DNA of 13,683 nucleotides from Lachnospiraceae bacterium UBA2868 (GCA_002350465.1 DEEW01000147.1:9997-23679), one strand, 5' to 3'. Numbered from the stretch's first letter, positions 1-8,062 are shown. Notes: a model not told the origin generated them from the sequence alone. Made by a program: numbers and translations.

Positions 1-1628
1 GAGATACAATGAACTGCTGCCTCTTTGATGTTGAAAATGTTCTGCGCGGCGGATTCGAGATGGGTAATATCTGGTACAACGAGCCCAAAACCCTTGATGT
101 TGCCTTTGATGTAATAGGTGATATCGTTCTGTCCGCAGCCAGCCAGCAGTACGGCGGTTTTACTGTTCCTTCCGTTGATCTTATACTTGAACCTTATGCC
201 GAAAAGAGTTATCAGAAGTATATAGATAAGTATCTGAATCTCGGTATAGGAGAAGACAGAGCCAAAGAAGAGGCCGAGAAGGATGTACACCGCGATTTTG
301 AACAGGGGTTCCAGGGATGGGAGTATAAGTTTAACACGGTAGCAAGTTCAAGAGGAGATTATCCCTTTATTACGGTTACGGCGGGAACCGGCACCGGACG
401 ATTTGCGAAAATGGCAACTATAACAATGCTTGACGTCAGGAGAGCCGGACAGGGCAAGAAAGAGTGCAAGAAACCGGTTCTGTTCCCGAAGATCGTATTT
501 TTGTATGACGAGAATCTTCACGGACCCGGCAAGGAGCTGGAGGACGTTTTTGAAGCCGGAGTCAGATGCTCCAGCAAGACTATGTATCCGGACTGGCTTT
601 CCCTTACCGGAAAAGGCTATATTGCATCGATGTACAAACGGTACGGCAAGATCATCTCCCCCATGGGATGCCGGGCATTCCTGTCTCCATGGTATGAAAG
701 AGGAGGAATGCATCCTGCGGATGATGATGACGTTCCTGTATTTGTAGGCCGTTTTAATATCGGTGCGGTTTCTCTTAATCTTCCAATGATTCTTGCTAAA
801 TCAAGACAGGAGTCCAAGGATTTTTATTCGGTGCTTGATTATTATCTTAATCTTATCAGGCAGCTTCATATCAGAACATACGCTTATCTGGGAGAAATGC
901 GTGCTTCAACGAACCCTCTTGCGTACTGCGAAGGAGGCTTTTATCAGGGACACCTAAAGCTTACGGACAAGATCAAGCCGTTGCTTAAATATGCCACTGC
1001 ATCCTTTGGTATTACGGCTCTTAACGAACTGCAGGAACTCTACAACAAAAAATCACTTGTTGAGGACGGACAGTTTGCTCTTGAGGTGCTTGAATACATC
1101 AATAAGAAGATTACCGAGTTCAAAGAGGAAGACGGCAATCTGTACGCTATATACGGAACTCCCGCAGAAAATCTGTGCGGCCTTCAGGTCAAGCAGTTCA
1201 GAAAGAAATACGGGATCATTGAAAACGTATCTGACAGGGATTATGTTTCAAACAGTTTCCATTGTCACGTTTCCGAGGATATCACTCCCATCGAGAAACA
1301 GGATCTTGAGTACAGATTCTGGGAGCTTTCCAACGGAGGTAAGATACAGTATGTACGCTATCCGATAGATTACAATCTCGGAGCTATCCGTACTCTTATA
1401 AACAGGGCAATGGACATGGGCTTGTATGAAGGCGTCAATCTGTCTCTTGCATACTGTGATGACTGCGGACATCAGGAGCTTGAAATGGATGTCTGCCCTA
1501 AGTGCGGCAGCCGCAATCTTACCAAAATCGACAGAATGAACGGATATCTCTCATATTCAAGAGTCCACGGAGATACGCGTCTTAACGATGCCAAGATGGC
1601 AGAGATCGCCGAAAGGAAGAGCATGTAA
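1..1628 (+). CDS. nrdD: Anaerobic (class III) ribonucleoside-triphosphate reductase, C-terminal part (5' end outside window)
   Basis: Reduces ribonucleoside triphosphates to dNTPs in the cytoplasm using an oxygen-sensitive glycyl radical. The reading frame is open from the left edge (codons start at base 3), and the ATG at 9 is internal. About 541 residues are present of a protein that is usually ~700 or more; the missing ~170 residues would hold the N-terminal ATP-cone. Visible marks are the Asn-Cys-Cys at 12-20, where the family has a conserved active-site cysteine; the SPMGCRAFLSPW segment with its Cys codon at 669-671 (the thiyl-radical cysteine region); and a C-terminal zinc site of two CxxC pairs (CDDC...CPKC, about 1455-1507). 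The glycyl-radical motif is RMNGYL, with the Gly codon at 1542-1544. The C-terminus (GDTRLNDAK...) matches the form common in Clostridia. The stop overlaps nrdG by one base, so the two are co-translated. The motifs are unambiguous; only the start is missing. Confidence 0.96.
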   Translation, partial: DTMNCCLFDVENVLRGGFEMGNIWYNEPKTLDVAFDVIGDIVLSAASQQYGGFTVPSVDLILEPYAEKSYQKYIDKYLNLGIGEDRAKEEAEKDVHRDFEQGFQGWEYKFNTVASSRGDYPFITVTAGTGTGRFAKMATITMLDVRRAGQGKKECKKPVLFPKIVFLYDENLHGPGKELEDVFEAGVRCSSKTMYPDWLSLTGKGYIASMYKRYGKIISPMGCRAFLSPWYERGGMHPADDDDVPVFVGRFNIGAVSLNLPMILAKSRQESKDFYSVLDYYLNLIRQLHIRTYAYLGEMRASTNPLAYCEGGFYQGHLKLTDKIKPLLKYATASFGITALNELQELYNKKSLVEDGQFALEVLEYINKKITEFKEEDGNLYAIYGTPAENLCGLQVKQFRKKYGIIENVSDRDYVSNSFHCHVSEDITPIEKQDLEYRFWELSNGGKIQYVRYPIDYNLGAIRTLINRAMDMGLYEGVNLSLAYCDDCGHQELEMDVCPKCGSRNLTKIDRMNGYLSYSRVHGDTRLNDAKMAEIAERKSM

Positions 1629-2137
1629 TGAGATATCACAACATTACCAAGGATGACATGCTCAACGGAGACGGTCTTCGCGTTGTTCTCTGGGTGGCAG
1701 GATGTTCCCATTGCTGCGAAGGATGCCAGAATCCGTCCACATGGGATCCGAACGGTGGATTACCGTTTGACGATGGGGCGAAAGAGGAAATATTCACGGA
1801 GCTTAGAAAGCCCTATATTTCCGGGATCACTTTTTCCGGCGGAGATCCCATGTATTGCAATAATTATCAGGATATTAAAAATCTGGCCGAAGAGATCAAA
1901 GACAAATTTCCGAACAAAACCATATGGATGTATACGGGTGATGTTTGGGAAAATCTTCGGGAAGACCCGGTTATGAAGTATATTGACGTACTGGTGGACG
2001 GGGAATTTCATATAGAGGAGCGGGATGTACAGCTGCTTTGGAAGGGAAGCGCGAACCAGCGCGTGATAGATGTGGCAGCGACACTCGCTTCCGATACCCC
2101 CGAAAAACCGGTAATTTTCTGTCCGGACTATTATTAA
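1628..2137 (+). CDS. nrdG: Anaerobic ribonucleoside-triphosphate reductase activating protein (radical SAM)
   Basis: This 169-residue protein uses a [4Fe-4S] cluster and S-adenosylmethionine to place the glycyl radical on NrdD. The cluster motif is Cys26-x3-Cys30-x2-Cys33 (GCSHCCEGCQNPSTW), the spacing expected for radical-SAM activases; the following NPSTW is typical of NrdG. An additional cysteine (Cys29) sits inside the motif. TFSGGDPM at about residues 74-81 is the GGE/GGD-like SAM-binding strand. Length is normal for the family (~155-175). The ATG at 1628 shares its A with the nrdD stop TAA, and an AGGAAG ribosome binding site lies at 1614-1619, eight bases upstream. The gene is followed by a 180-base gap that holds a large palindrome, and no ordinary Rho-independent terminator with a T-run is visible there. 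Confidence 0.96.
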   Translation: MRYHNITKDDMLNGDGLRVVLWVAGCSHCCEGCQNPSTWDPNGGLPFDDGAKEEIFTELRKPYISGITFSGGDPMYCNNYQDIKNLAEEIKDKFPNKTIWMYTGDVWENLREDPVMKYIDVLVDGEFHIEERDVQLLWKGSANQRVIDVAATLASDTPEKPVIFCPDYY

Positions 2138-2151
2138 GCGGAGTCTATAGT

Positions 2152-2291
2152 TTACGGATGATTAACATGATTTGCGCAAAAAGACGCTTTCGCTCATCTT
2201 TCCGCACGTTACGTTACTAGACTCGTAAATACCTCGTCAAGTAACGACGTGCTCCAAAGCTTTTTGCTGCAAATATGTTAATCATCCTTAA
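2152..2291. repeat. Large imperfect palindrome, ~140 bases (MITE-like element or structured RNA)
   Basis: The left arm, 2156-2183, and right arm, 2260-2287, are reverse complements over about 26 base pairs, with single unpaired bases near 2169 and 2268. The pairing can extend outward through TTA (2152-2154) and TAA (2289-2291) across one mismatch. Inside, CTTT (2198-2201) pairs with AAAG (2256-2259). GCACGT-(TA)-CGTTACT (2204-2218) then pairs with AGTAACGACGTGC (2240-2252), leaving a loop near 2223-2235. A 14-base stretch (2184-2197) on the left has no partner. No T-run follows, so it does not look like an intrinsic terminator, and no convincing ORF is encoded. Terminal inverted repeats around a short non-coding core suit a non-autonomous mobile element; no clear target duplication flanks it (only a possible TTA). 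A structured intergenic RNA is the alternative. The palindrome is directly visible, but its nature is inferred. Confidence 0.75.
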
Positions 2292-2304
2292 GTACAGAAT
2301 AATT

Positions 2305-2309
2305 GGGAG
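2305..2309 (+). promoter_or_regulatory. Ribosome binding site that fixes the dut start
   Basis: GGGAG lies eight bases before the ATG at 2318. A TTG at 2303 in the same frame would itself overlap this site and has no upstream Shine-Dalgarno sequence, so the ATG is preferred. Confidence 0.7.
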
Positions 2310-2317
2310 TAAAATAC

Positions 2318-2830
2318 ATGAACAGAATTGCCAAATTTGAGAAAGTAAGCTTCGACCAATTCCGCGACAGTCTTGCAGAGGATTATCCGGATGCACCGGA
2401 TAAGATAAAGGATATGTATGATAATCTGGTGCTTCCGAAGAGAGCTACCGCCGGAAGCGCAGGGTATGATTTTTGTACGCCCTTTGACATTCATCTTGAA
2501 GTGGGACAGACTGTCAAGGTACCTACCGGTATAAGGGCCAGGATGGATGAGGACTGGGTTCTTATGATTTTTCCCAGGAGCGGACTGGGATTCAAATTCA
2601 GGCTTCAGCTTAACAATACCGTGGGAATCATTGACAGCGATTACTATTATTCGGATAATGAAGGACATATATTCATTAAGATCACAAATGATTCCAACGA
2701 GGGCAAGGTCGTGGATATTAAAGCCGGAACCGGATTTGCTCAGGGGCTGTTTGTTCCGTACGGAATCACGGAAGATGATGAAGTTACTGATATAAGAAAC
2801 GGCGGATTCGGAAGTACCGATAAAGCCTGA
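2318..2830 (+). CDS. dut: dUTP diphosphatase (dUTPase, trimeric type)
   Basis: This 170-residue enzyme hydrolyses dUTP to dUMP and pyrophosphate, keeping uracil out of DNA and feeding dTMP synthesis. All five trimeric dUTPase motifs are visible: motif 1 AGSAGYDF (45-52), motif 2 PRSGLG (86-91), motif 3 NTVGIIDSDY (100-109) with the catalytic Asp and the Tyr that reads deoxyribose, motif 4 GTGFAQG (137-143), and motif 5 RNGGFGST (160-167). It carries an N-terminal extension of ~35 residues and a longer loop after motif 3 (YYSDNEG) than the E. coli enzyme, which makes it longer than the usual ~150. The start is the ATG at 2318, supported by its ribosome binding site. Its position after nrdDG fits a nucleotide-supply role, although the palindrome separates them, so shared transcription is uncertain. 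Confidence 0.95.
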   Translation: MNRIAKFEKVSFDQFRDSLAEDYPDAPDKIKDMYDNLVLPKRATAGSAGYDFCTPFDIHLEVGQTVKVPTGIRARMDEDWVLMIFPRSGLGFKFRLQLNNTVGIIDSDYYYSDNEGHIFIKITNDSNEGKVVDIKAGTGFAQGLFVPYGITEDDEVTDIRNGGFGSTDKA

Positions 2831-2841
2831 TTTGATAAGTT

Positions 2842-2845
2842 GGGA
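2842..2845 (+). promoter_or_regulatory. Ribosome binding site for the DUF512 protein
   Basis: GGGA lies seven bases before the ATG at 2853 and four before the ATG at 2850. It falls inside the reading frame if translation began at the upstream TTG (2832), which makes that TTG unlikely. Confidence 0.5.
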
Positions 2846-2852
2846 TTTGATG

Positions 2853-4205
2853 ATGGAATACAGCGGTCATTTGATCAAAAGCGTTGAAAAAGGAAGCATT
2901 GCCGATGAGATGGGAGTCGAAGCCGGCGATGCTCTTCTTAGTATTGACGATATGCAGGTGGAAGATGTCTTTGATTACAGGTTTCTTGTTCAAAGCGATG
3001 AGCTTACCGTCCTCATCAGAAAGGAAGATGGGGAGGAGTGGGAGCTGGAGATAGAAAAGGACGAAACGGAAGATCTGGGTATAGAATTTGAATCGGGTTT
3101 AATGGATGAGTACAGAAGCTGCAGGAATAAATGCATCTTCTGTTTCATAGACCAGATGCCGGAAGGCATGAGGCCCACCCTGTATTTTAAAGATGATGAT
3201 TCAAGATTATCGTTCCTGCAGGGAAACTACGTTACACTGACAAATATGGACGATCATGATATAGACCGGATAATCAGGTACAGGCTGAGCCCCATCAATA
3301 TCTCCGTGCACACAACCAATCCCGAACTTCGGTGCGAAATGCTTAATAACAGGTTTGCGGGAGAGGCTCTTTCCAAGATCAAAAGGCTCTATGATGCCGG
3401 AATCGTTATGAACGGACAGATCGTGCTGTGCAAGGGTGTTAATGACAAGGACGAGCTTAGAAGAACCCTCTACGACCTTCTTGAGTATGCTCCGCTTATG
3501 CAGAGTGTTTCTGTAGTTCCGGTAGGTCTTACAAAATACAGAAAGGGGTTGTATCCCCTTATGAAAATCGAAAAAGAAGACGCATTATCAGCGCTTACGA
3601 TAATAGATGAGGTTGCGGCAGAGGCTTATTCGAAGTTCGGTATACATTTTGCCCATGCATCCGATGAGATTTATATTCTTGCAGGCAGACCATTTCCGGA
3701 ATCTGATGAATATGATGATTACCCGCAGCTTGAGAACGGTGTCGGAATGCTAAGGCTTATGCATGACGAATACGAGAGTGCTTATGTGAAGGTGGAAGAA
3801 GACTGTAAAACGGGAAAGATTGAACCCGAAAAATACCATCTGTCTTTTTCCGTCGCTACAGGTGTGCTTGCAAAAGATTATGTACATAGAGCGACTTCAA
3901 GGATCTGCAGCCTGTTTCCTAATGTCACGTTTGAAGTGTACGCCATAAGGAACGATTTTTTCGGAGAGGATATAACGGTTGCCGGACTTATAACCGGGGG
4001 TGATATAATTAGCCAGCTAAGGGAGGTCAAACTGGGGAAACATCTGCTGATCCCGGATTGCATGATGAAAAAGGATGAGGACATTTTCCTTGATAATACT
4101 ACACTTGCGGACCTTGAAAGCACTTTACAAGTAAAAACACATATTGTAAAATCAAACGGATTGGATTTAGTTGATTTTATAATGAAAGAGGGGGATTATG
4201 AGTAA
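2853..4205 (+). CDS. DUF512 family protein: PDZ-like domain plus radical-SAM-like core
   Basis: Function unknown. The ~450-residue protein has an N-terminal PDZ-like region (about residues 5-70, with the GSIADEMGVEAGDALLSIDD ligand-loop pattern). A radical-SAM-type cysteine triad follows, Cys90-x3-Cys94-x2-Cys97 (CRNKCIFC), then FIDQMP. Downstream are HTTNPELR and QIVLCKGVND, both hallmarks of the DUF512 family, and the family-specific C-terminal region, including GLITGGDI and a basic PDCMMKKDEDIFLD stretch. Family members are annotated as putative iron-sulfur oxidoreductases and are often found beside der in Clostridia, suggesting a link to ribosome assembly, but no substrate is established. 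The start is chosen at ATG 2853 from ribosome-binding-site spacing; ATG 2850 and TTG 2832 are alternatives. The last 8 bases overlap der, implying translational coupling. Confidence 0.88.
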   Translation: MEYSGHLIKSVEKGSIADEMGVEAGDALLSIDDMQVEDVFDYRFLVQSDELTVLIRKEDGEEWELEIEKDETEDLGIEFESGLMDEYRSCRNKCIFCFIDQMPEGMRPTLYFKDDDSRLSFLQGNYVTLTNMDDHDIDRIIRYRLSPINISVHTTNPELRCEMLNNRFAGEALSKIKRLYDAGIVMNGQIVLCKGVNDKDELRRTLYDLLEYAPLMQSVSVVPVGLTKYRKGLYPLMKIEKEDALSALTIIDEVAAEAYSKFGIHFAHASDEIYILAGRPFPESDEYDDYPQLENGVGMLRLMHDEYESAYVKVEEDCKTGKIEPEKYHLSFSVATGVLAKDYVHRATSRICSLFPNVTFEVYAIRNDFFGEDITVAGLITGGDIISQLREVKLGKHLLIPDCMMKKDEDIFLDNTTLADLESTLQVKTHIVKSNGLDLVDFIMKEGDYE

Positions 4206-5520
4206 ACCCGTCGTTGCCATAGTCGGGCGACCCAATGTTGGCAAGTCGTCGCTTTTTAACATACTTGCCGGATCCCGTATTTCGATAGTAAAGGATACAC
4301 CGGGAATTACAAGAGACAGGATCTATGCCGAAGGTTCGTGGCTGGATCGTGATTTTACGATAATAGATACCGGCGGAATTGAGCCGGACAGCTCGGATAT
4401 TATTCTGTCACAGATGAGGGAGCAGGCACAGATAGCTATTGACACTGCGGACGTCATCATTTTTATAGTGGATGTAAAACAGGGGCTTGTTGATTCGGAC
4501 TCCAAAGTCGCGGATATGTTAAGGCGCAGCCGCAAGCCTGTTATTCTGTGCGTCAATAAAGTCGATGATATTAAAAAATTCGGAAACGATGTATATGAGT
4601 TCTATAATCTCGGAATAGGTGAGCCTATTAGCATTTCAGCGGCTAACCGGCTGGGGCTTGGAGAACTTCTTGATGCTGTTGTGGCGCATTTTCCGCCTGC
4701 CACATCAAAGGAAGACGAAGATGACAGGATTAAGGTTGCCATAGTGGGTAAACCAAATGTGGGCAAGTCTTCAATGATCAACAAGCTCATAGGAAACGAG
4801 CGGGTGATCGTGTCCGATATAGCCGGCACCACAAGGGATGCGGTGGATACCGTTATTAAACATAACAAAAAAGAATTTGTCTTTATTGATACCGCAGGGC
4901 TTCGCAGGAAGAAAAACGTCAAGGAAGAGCTTGAGCATTATATGGTTGTCAGAACCGTAGCCGCAATCGAAAGATCGGATGTTACGGTTGTTGTTATAGA
5001 TGCCGAAGAGGGAGTGACCGAGCAGGATGCAAAGATTGCAGGCATTGCGCATGATGCAGGCAAGGGAATAATTGTTGCAGTCAACAAGTGGGATGCCGTT
5101 GAGAAAGACTCCAAAACCACAGCCAAGTTTGAGAAGAAGATCAGAAGCGTGCTGTCATTTATTCCCTATGCGGAGATTATCTTTATATCAGCCCTGACCG
5201 GACAAAGGATGAATAAGCTGTTTGATCTGACCGAGGCTGTATTTGCCAATGCATCCATGAGGATAGCAACAGGTGTTCTCAACGAGATCATGACGGAAGC
5301 GGTTGCCTTGCAGCAGCCTCCAAGCGATAAGGGGCGCAGATTAAAGCTGTTTTATATGACACAGGTGGCTGTATGTCCCCCTACGTTTGTTATATTTGTA
5401 AATGACAAGGAACTTATGCATTTTTCATACACCAGATATATGGAAAACCGGATACGAGAAGCTTTCGGTTTTCGGGGAACACCGCTTAAGTTCATTATCA
5501 GGGAAAGAGGAGAAAAGTGA
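4198..5520 (+). CDS. der: Ribosome biogenesis GTPase Der (EngA)
   Basis: This essential GTPase of 440 residues acts in maturation of the 50S ribosomal subunit. It has the diagnostic pair of tandem G domains. Domain 1 shows P-loop GRPNVGKS (10-17), DTGG (57-60) and NKVD (120-123). Domain 2 shows GKPNVGKS (184-191), DTAG (231-234) and NKWD (296-299). The C-terminal ~90 residues form the KH-like domain that binds rRNA, ending with the typical FRGTPLKFIIRER. All nucleotide-binding motifs are intact and the length is normal. The ATG at 4198 lies inside the end of the DUF512 gene, preceded by a GA/GG-rich site (4188-4194). The stop overlaps the plsY GTG by four bases. Confidence 0.98.
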   Translation: MSKPVVAIVGRPNVGKSSLFNILAGSRISIVKDTPGITRDRIYAEGSWLDRDFTIIDTGGIEPDSSDIILSQMREQAQIAIDTADVIIFIVDVKQGLVDSDSKVADMLRRSRKPVILCVNKVDDIKKFGNDVYEFYNLGIGEPISISAANRLGLGELLDAVVAHFPPATSKEDEDDRIKVAIVGKPNVGKSSMINKLIGNERVIVSDIAGTTRDAVDTVIKHNKKEFVFIDTAGLRRKKNVKEELEHYMVVRTVAAIERSDVTVVVIDAEEGVTEQDAKIAGIAHDAGKGIIVAVNKWDAVEKDSKTTAKFEKKIRSVLSFIPYAEIIFISALTGQRMNKLFDLTEAVFANASMRIATGVLNEIMTEAVALQQPPSDKGRRLKLFYMTQVAVCPPTFVIFVNDKELMHFSYTRYMENRIREAFGFRGTPLKFIIRERGEK

Positions 5521-6212
5521 CAGAGCGTTTGATATGCCTGGCAATAGGTTATGTTTGCGGACTGTTTCAGACCGGATTCATTGTGGGCAAGATTAAAGGA
5601 ATAGATATACGCGAGTACGGGAGCGGAAATGCGGGAACCACCAATATTCTAAGAACTATGGGAGCAAAGTACGCAGCTGTTGTTCTTCTGGGGGATGCCT
5701 TAAAATGCGGGCTTGCGATTTTTGCTGTTAAAACGCTTTATCAGAACGAATTCGGAATAATTCTGGAACTGTTGTATTTGTATACATCCTTCGGCGTCAT
5801 TTTGGGACATAATTTTCCGTTCTATATGGGATTTAAAGGCGGGAAGGGAATTGCAGCCACTGCCGGGTTTATTATTTTCGGACTGCCACATATAATGACG
5901 CTTGTCGGTATTATTGTGTTTTTCTCCATTTTCTTTTTGACTCATTACGTGTCGCTTGGCTCAATACTTCTGTACGTTTCGCTTGTAGTCTGCGCTGTTG
6001 TGTTTAAGGTTACCGATTTTAACGGATGGGAAGAGTCCGGGCTTGGACAACTGTACATTGAATATATAATAGTAATAGTTATAATGATGATCCTCATGCT
6101 TGTAAGACACAAGGATAATATTAAAAGACTCATTTCCGGTACGGAACGAAAGACCTATCTTCGCGGCAGACCGGAAATAGATTTAGAAAAAAACAGTAGG
6201 AGGGATATGTGA
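5517..6212 (+). CDS. plsY: Acyl-phosphate:glycerol-3-phosphate acyltransferase PlsY
   Basis: This inner-membrane enzyme transfers the acyl group from acyl-phosphate to glycerol-3-phosphate, the first committed step of phospholipid synthesis in most Gram-positive bacteria. The 231-residue protein is strongly hydrophobic with several predicted membrane helices (about 5-24, 50-75, 80-100, 112-145, 150-165 and 180-197). The three PlsY motifs are present: YGSGNAGTTN (34-43; the family usually has GATN), FKGGKG (106-111; phosphate-binding glycines), and RHKDNIKRL (197-205; the acyl-phosphate/G3P-site motif). The tail is a little longer than usual and charged. The start codon is GTG at 5517, overlapping the der stop (GTGA), with an AGAGGAG site at 5506-5512. 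GpsA, which makes the G3P substrate, is encoded one base downstream. Confidence 0.96.
   Translation: MTERLICLAIGYVCGLFQTGFIVGKIKGIDIREYGSGNAGTTNILRTMGAKYAAVVLLGDALKCGLAIFAVKTLYQNEFGIILELLYLYTSFGVILGHNFPFYMGFKGGKGIAATAGFIIFGLPHIMTLVGIIVFFSIFFLTHYVSLGSILLYVSLVVCAVVFKVTDFNGWEESGLGQLYIEYIIVIVIMMILMLVRHKDNIKRLISGTERKTYLRGRPEIDLEKNSRRDM
6198..6204 (+). promoter_or_regulatory. Strong ribosome binding site for gpsA
   Basis: AGGAGGG, a near-perfect anti-16S match, lies inside the end of plsY nine bases before the gpsA ATG at 6214. It decides against the closer ATG at 6207, which is in the plsY frame. Confidence 0.7.
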
Positions 6213-6213
6213 C

Positions 6214-7230
6214 ATGGCAGATGTCAGTGTCATAGGTGCCGGGAGCTGGGGCACCGCTTTGTCCGTTGTCCTTTCCGAAAACGGCCATAACGTTACGATG
6301 TGGTCGATTGCGGAAAGCGAGATCGAGATGCTTAAAACATATCATGAACATAAGGAGAAACTGCCCGGAGTAAAGCTTCCGGAAAGTATGGTCTTTACCA
6401 CGGATCTTAAGGTGGCGTGTCATAACAAAGATCTTATAGTACTGGCGGTTCCAAGCGTATATACGAGAAGTACGTCGGTACTGATGAGTCCGGTTGTTGA
6501 AAAGGATCAGATAATAGTAAATGTTGCAAAGGGAATTGAGGAGAATTCACTCATGACCCTGTCCCAGATCATAGAAGAGGAAATTCCCCAGGCAAGAGTC
6601 GCTGTGATGTCCGGTCCCTCACATGCGGAAGAGGTTGGGGAGAAGATACCGACAACCTGTGTTGTCGGTGCAAAATGCAAGGAAACAGCAGAATTCGTTC
6701 AGAACATTTTTATGAATGAATTTTTCAGGGTATATATCAGCCCTGACGTGCTGGGGATAGAACTCGGGGGTGCCCTAAAAAACGTGGTGGCTCTTGCGGC
6801 GGGGATGGCAGACGGACTGGGGTATGGTGACAATACCAAGGCTGCCCTGATCACAAGAGGTATTTCGGAAATTTCACGACTTGGGGTTAAAATGGGTTGC
6901 AAGGCGGAGACCTTTGCGGGTCTTACAGGAATAGGAGACCTTGTTGTAACATGTGCAAGTAAGCACTCAAGAAACAGAAAAGCGGGAATGCTCATGGGTC
7001 AGGGAATGGATCCTGATTCTGCAATGAAAGAAGTCAAGATGGTTGTTGAGGGAGTATATTCCGCTAAAGCGGCCCTCGCACTTGCCGAAAAATACGGGGT
7101 TGAAGTGCCAATAATAGAAAAGGTAAACGAGATTCTCTTTGACGGTGCGTCCGTAAAGGATGCTGTGGGAGAACTCATGAACAGAGAAAAGAAAGAAGAA
7201 TACTACGGACTGAAATGGCAGGAGATGTGA
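6214..7230 (+). CDS. gpsA: NAD(P)-dependent glycerol-3-phosphate dehydrogenase
   Basis: This cytoplasmic enzyme reduces dihydroxyacetone phosphate to sn-glycerol-3-phosphate for phospholipid synthesis. It is 338 residues, the normal length. The N-terminal Rossmann fold opens with VIGAGSWGTA (6-15), the dinucleotide-binding glycine motif. Further family marks are AKGIEENS, MSGPSHAEEV, GGALKNVVALAAGMADGL with the presumed catalytic lysine at 189, and GDNTKAALITRG (205-216), the substrate-phosphate region. TGIGDLVVTCAS and NRKAG follow. The gene starts one base after the plsY stop under a strong AGGAGGG site and ends one base before the MoxR-type ATPase gene. With plsY it forms a two-step lipid module that feeds the membrane. 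Confidence 0.97.
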   Translation: MADVSVIGAGSWGTALSVVLSENGHNVTMWSIAESEIEMLKTYHEHKEKLPGVKLPESMVFTTDLKVACHNKDLIVLAVPSVYTRSTSVLMSPVVEKDQIIVNVAKGIEENSLMTLSQIIEEEIPQARVAVMSGPSHAEEVGEKIPTTCVVGAKCKETAEFVQNIFMNEFFRVYISPDVLGIELGGALKNVVALAAGMADGLGYGDNTKAALITRGISEISRLGVKMGCKAETFAGLTGIGDLVVTCASKHSRNRKAGMLMGQGMDPDSAMKEVKMVVEGVYSAKAALALAEKYGVEVPIIEKVNEILFDGASVKDAVGELMNREKKEEYYGLKWQEM

Positions 7231-7231
7231 T

Positions 7232-8062
7232 ATGGATATAAATGCCGGTGGATTTAAAAGTACAGACACGTATATAGCGTCCGAGGAACTAATGAGTGCG
7301 GTTAATGTTGCAATGGTGCTGGCGAAGCCTCTTCTCATAAAGGGAGAGCCGGGAACGGGTAAGACCATGCTTGCAAGGGCTATTGCCCAGTCGCTTGAAA
7401 TGCCTCTTATTTCATGGAATATCAAGTCAACTACAAAAGCCCAGGACGGACTGTATATGTACGATACTATACAAAGACTTTACGATGGGCAGTTCGGTGA
7501 AGAGGGTGTCGATGATATCTCAAGATATATCAAGCTCGGAAAGCTGGGCGAGGCCTTTTCAAGTGATGAGCAGGTCGTGCTTCTGATAGATGAGATAGAC
7601 AAAGCCGATCTTGAATTTCCCAATGATCTGTTGTGGGAACTTGACCAGATGGAGTTTTACATCAATGAGACAAAAGAGACTATAAAGGCGAAGCACAGAC
7701 CTGTTGTTATCATAACATCCAATGCGGAAAAAGAGCTTCCCGATGCATTTCTTAGAAGATGTATATTCCACTACATAGCTTTCCCCGACAGGGAACTTAT
7801 GGATGAGATCGTAAGGACTCATTTCGATAAGATGGACGAACATATACTCAGTGAAGCGATGGATGTTTTTTATGCTATCAGAGATGAAAAATCAGTCAAG
7901 AAAAAACCGAGCACATCGGAACTTATTGACTGGGTCAACGCTCTACAGCTCGGGGGGATAAGCGCCGACCGGATAAAGGCCAGCCTTCCCTTTATCGGAA
8001 CCGTGATCAAAAAGGATGAGGATCTTGAAACTGTTTCCCACATCAATTTTAGCGGAGTGTGA
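7232..8062 (+). CDS. MoxR-type AAA+ ATPase
   Basis: This 276-residue AAA+ ATPase of the MoxR group probably acts as a chaperone that remodels or activates a client protein together with the VWA protein encoded next. Walker A is GEPGTGKT (38-45). Walker B is LLIDEIDKAD with Asp120-Glu121. Sensor 1 is ITSN with Asn164. The arginine-finger region is DAFLRRC with Arg175-Arg176. The C-terminal lid includes KPSTSELIDWVNAL, a segment typical of MoxR proteins, so all ATPase motifs are intact. The ATG at 7232 has an AGGAG site (7220-7224) and lies one base after the gpsA stop. The client is unknown and nothing in the neighbourhood (no CO dehydrogenase or methanol dehydrogenase) identifies it. Confidence 0.92.
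   Translation: MDINAGGFKSTDTYIASEELMSAVNVAMVLAKPLLIKGEPGTGKTMLARAIAQSLEMPLISWNIKSTTKAQDGLYMYDTIQRLYDGQFGEEGVDDISRYIKLGKLGEAFSSDEQVVLLIDEIDKADLEFPNDLLWELDQMEFYINETKETIKAKHRPVVIITSNAEKELPDAFLRRCIFHYIAFPDRELMDEIVRTHFDKMDEHILSEAMDVFYAIRDEKSVKKKPSTSELIDWVNALQLGGISADRIKASLPFIGTVIKKDEDLETVSHINFSGV

Noticed and set aside
9..11. ATG at 9 as the nrdD start
   Set aside because: The frame is open to the left edge, and the protein from this ATG lacks the N-terminal part of the family, so the true start is upstream of the window.
2038..2220. 60-codon + strand ORF running from within nrdG into the intergenic palindrome
   Set aside because: It overlaps nrdG out of frame, has no ribosome binding site, and its 3' part is simply the palindrome arm; nothing resembles a protein family.
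2260..2291. Reading the palindrome as an intrinsic terminator for nrdDG
   Set aside because: No run of T follows the right arm on the + strand, and the hairpin is far longer than normal terminators.
6967..7425. 152-codon minus-strand ORF
   Set aside because: It is antisense to the intact gpsA and MoxR-type genes with no recognisable motif, so it is a shadow of their codon bias.
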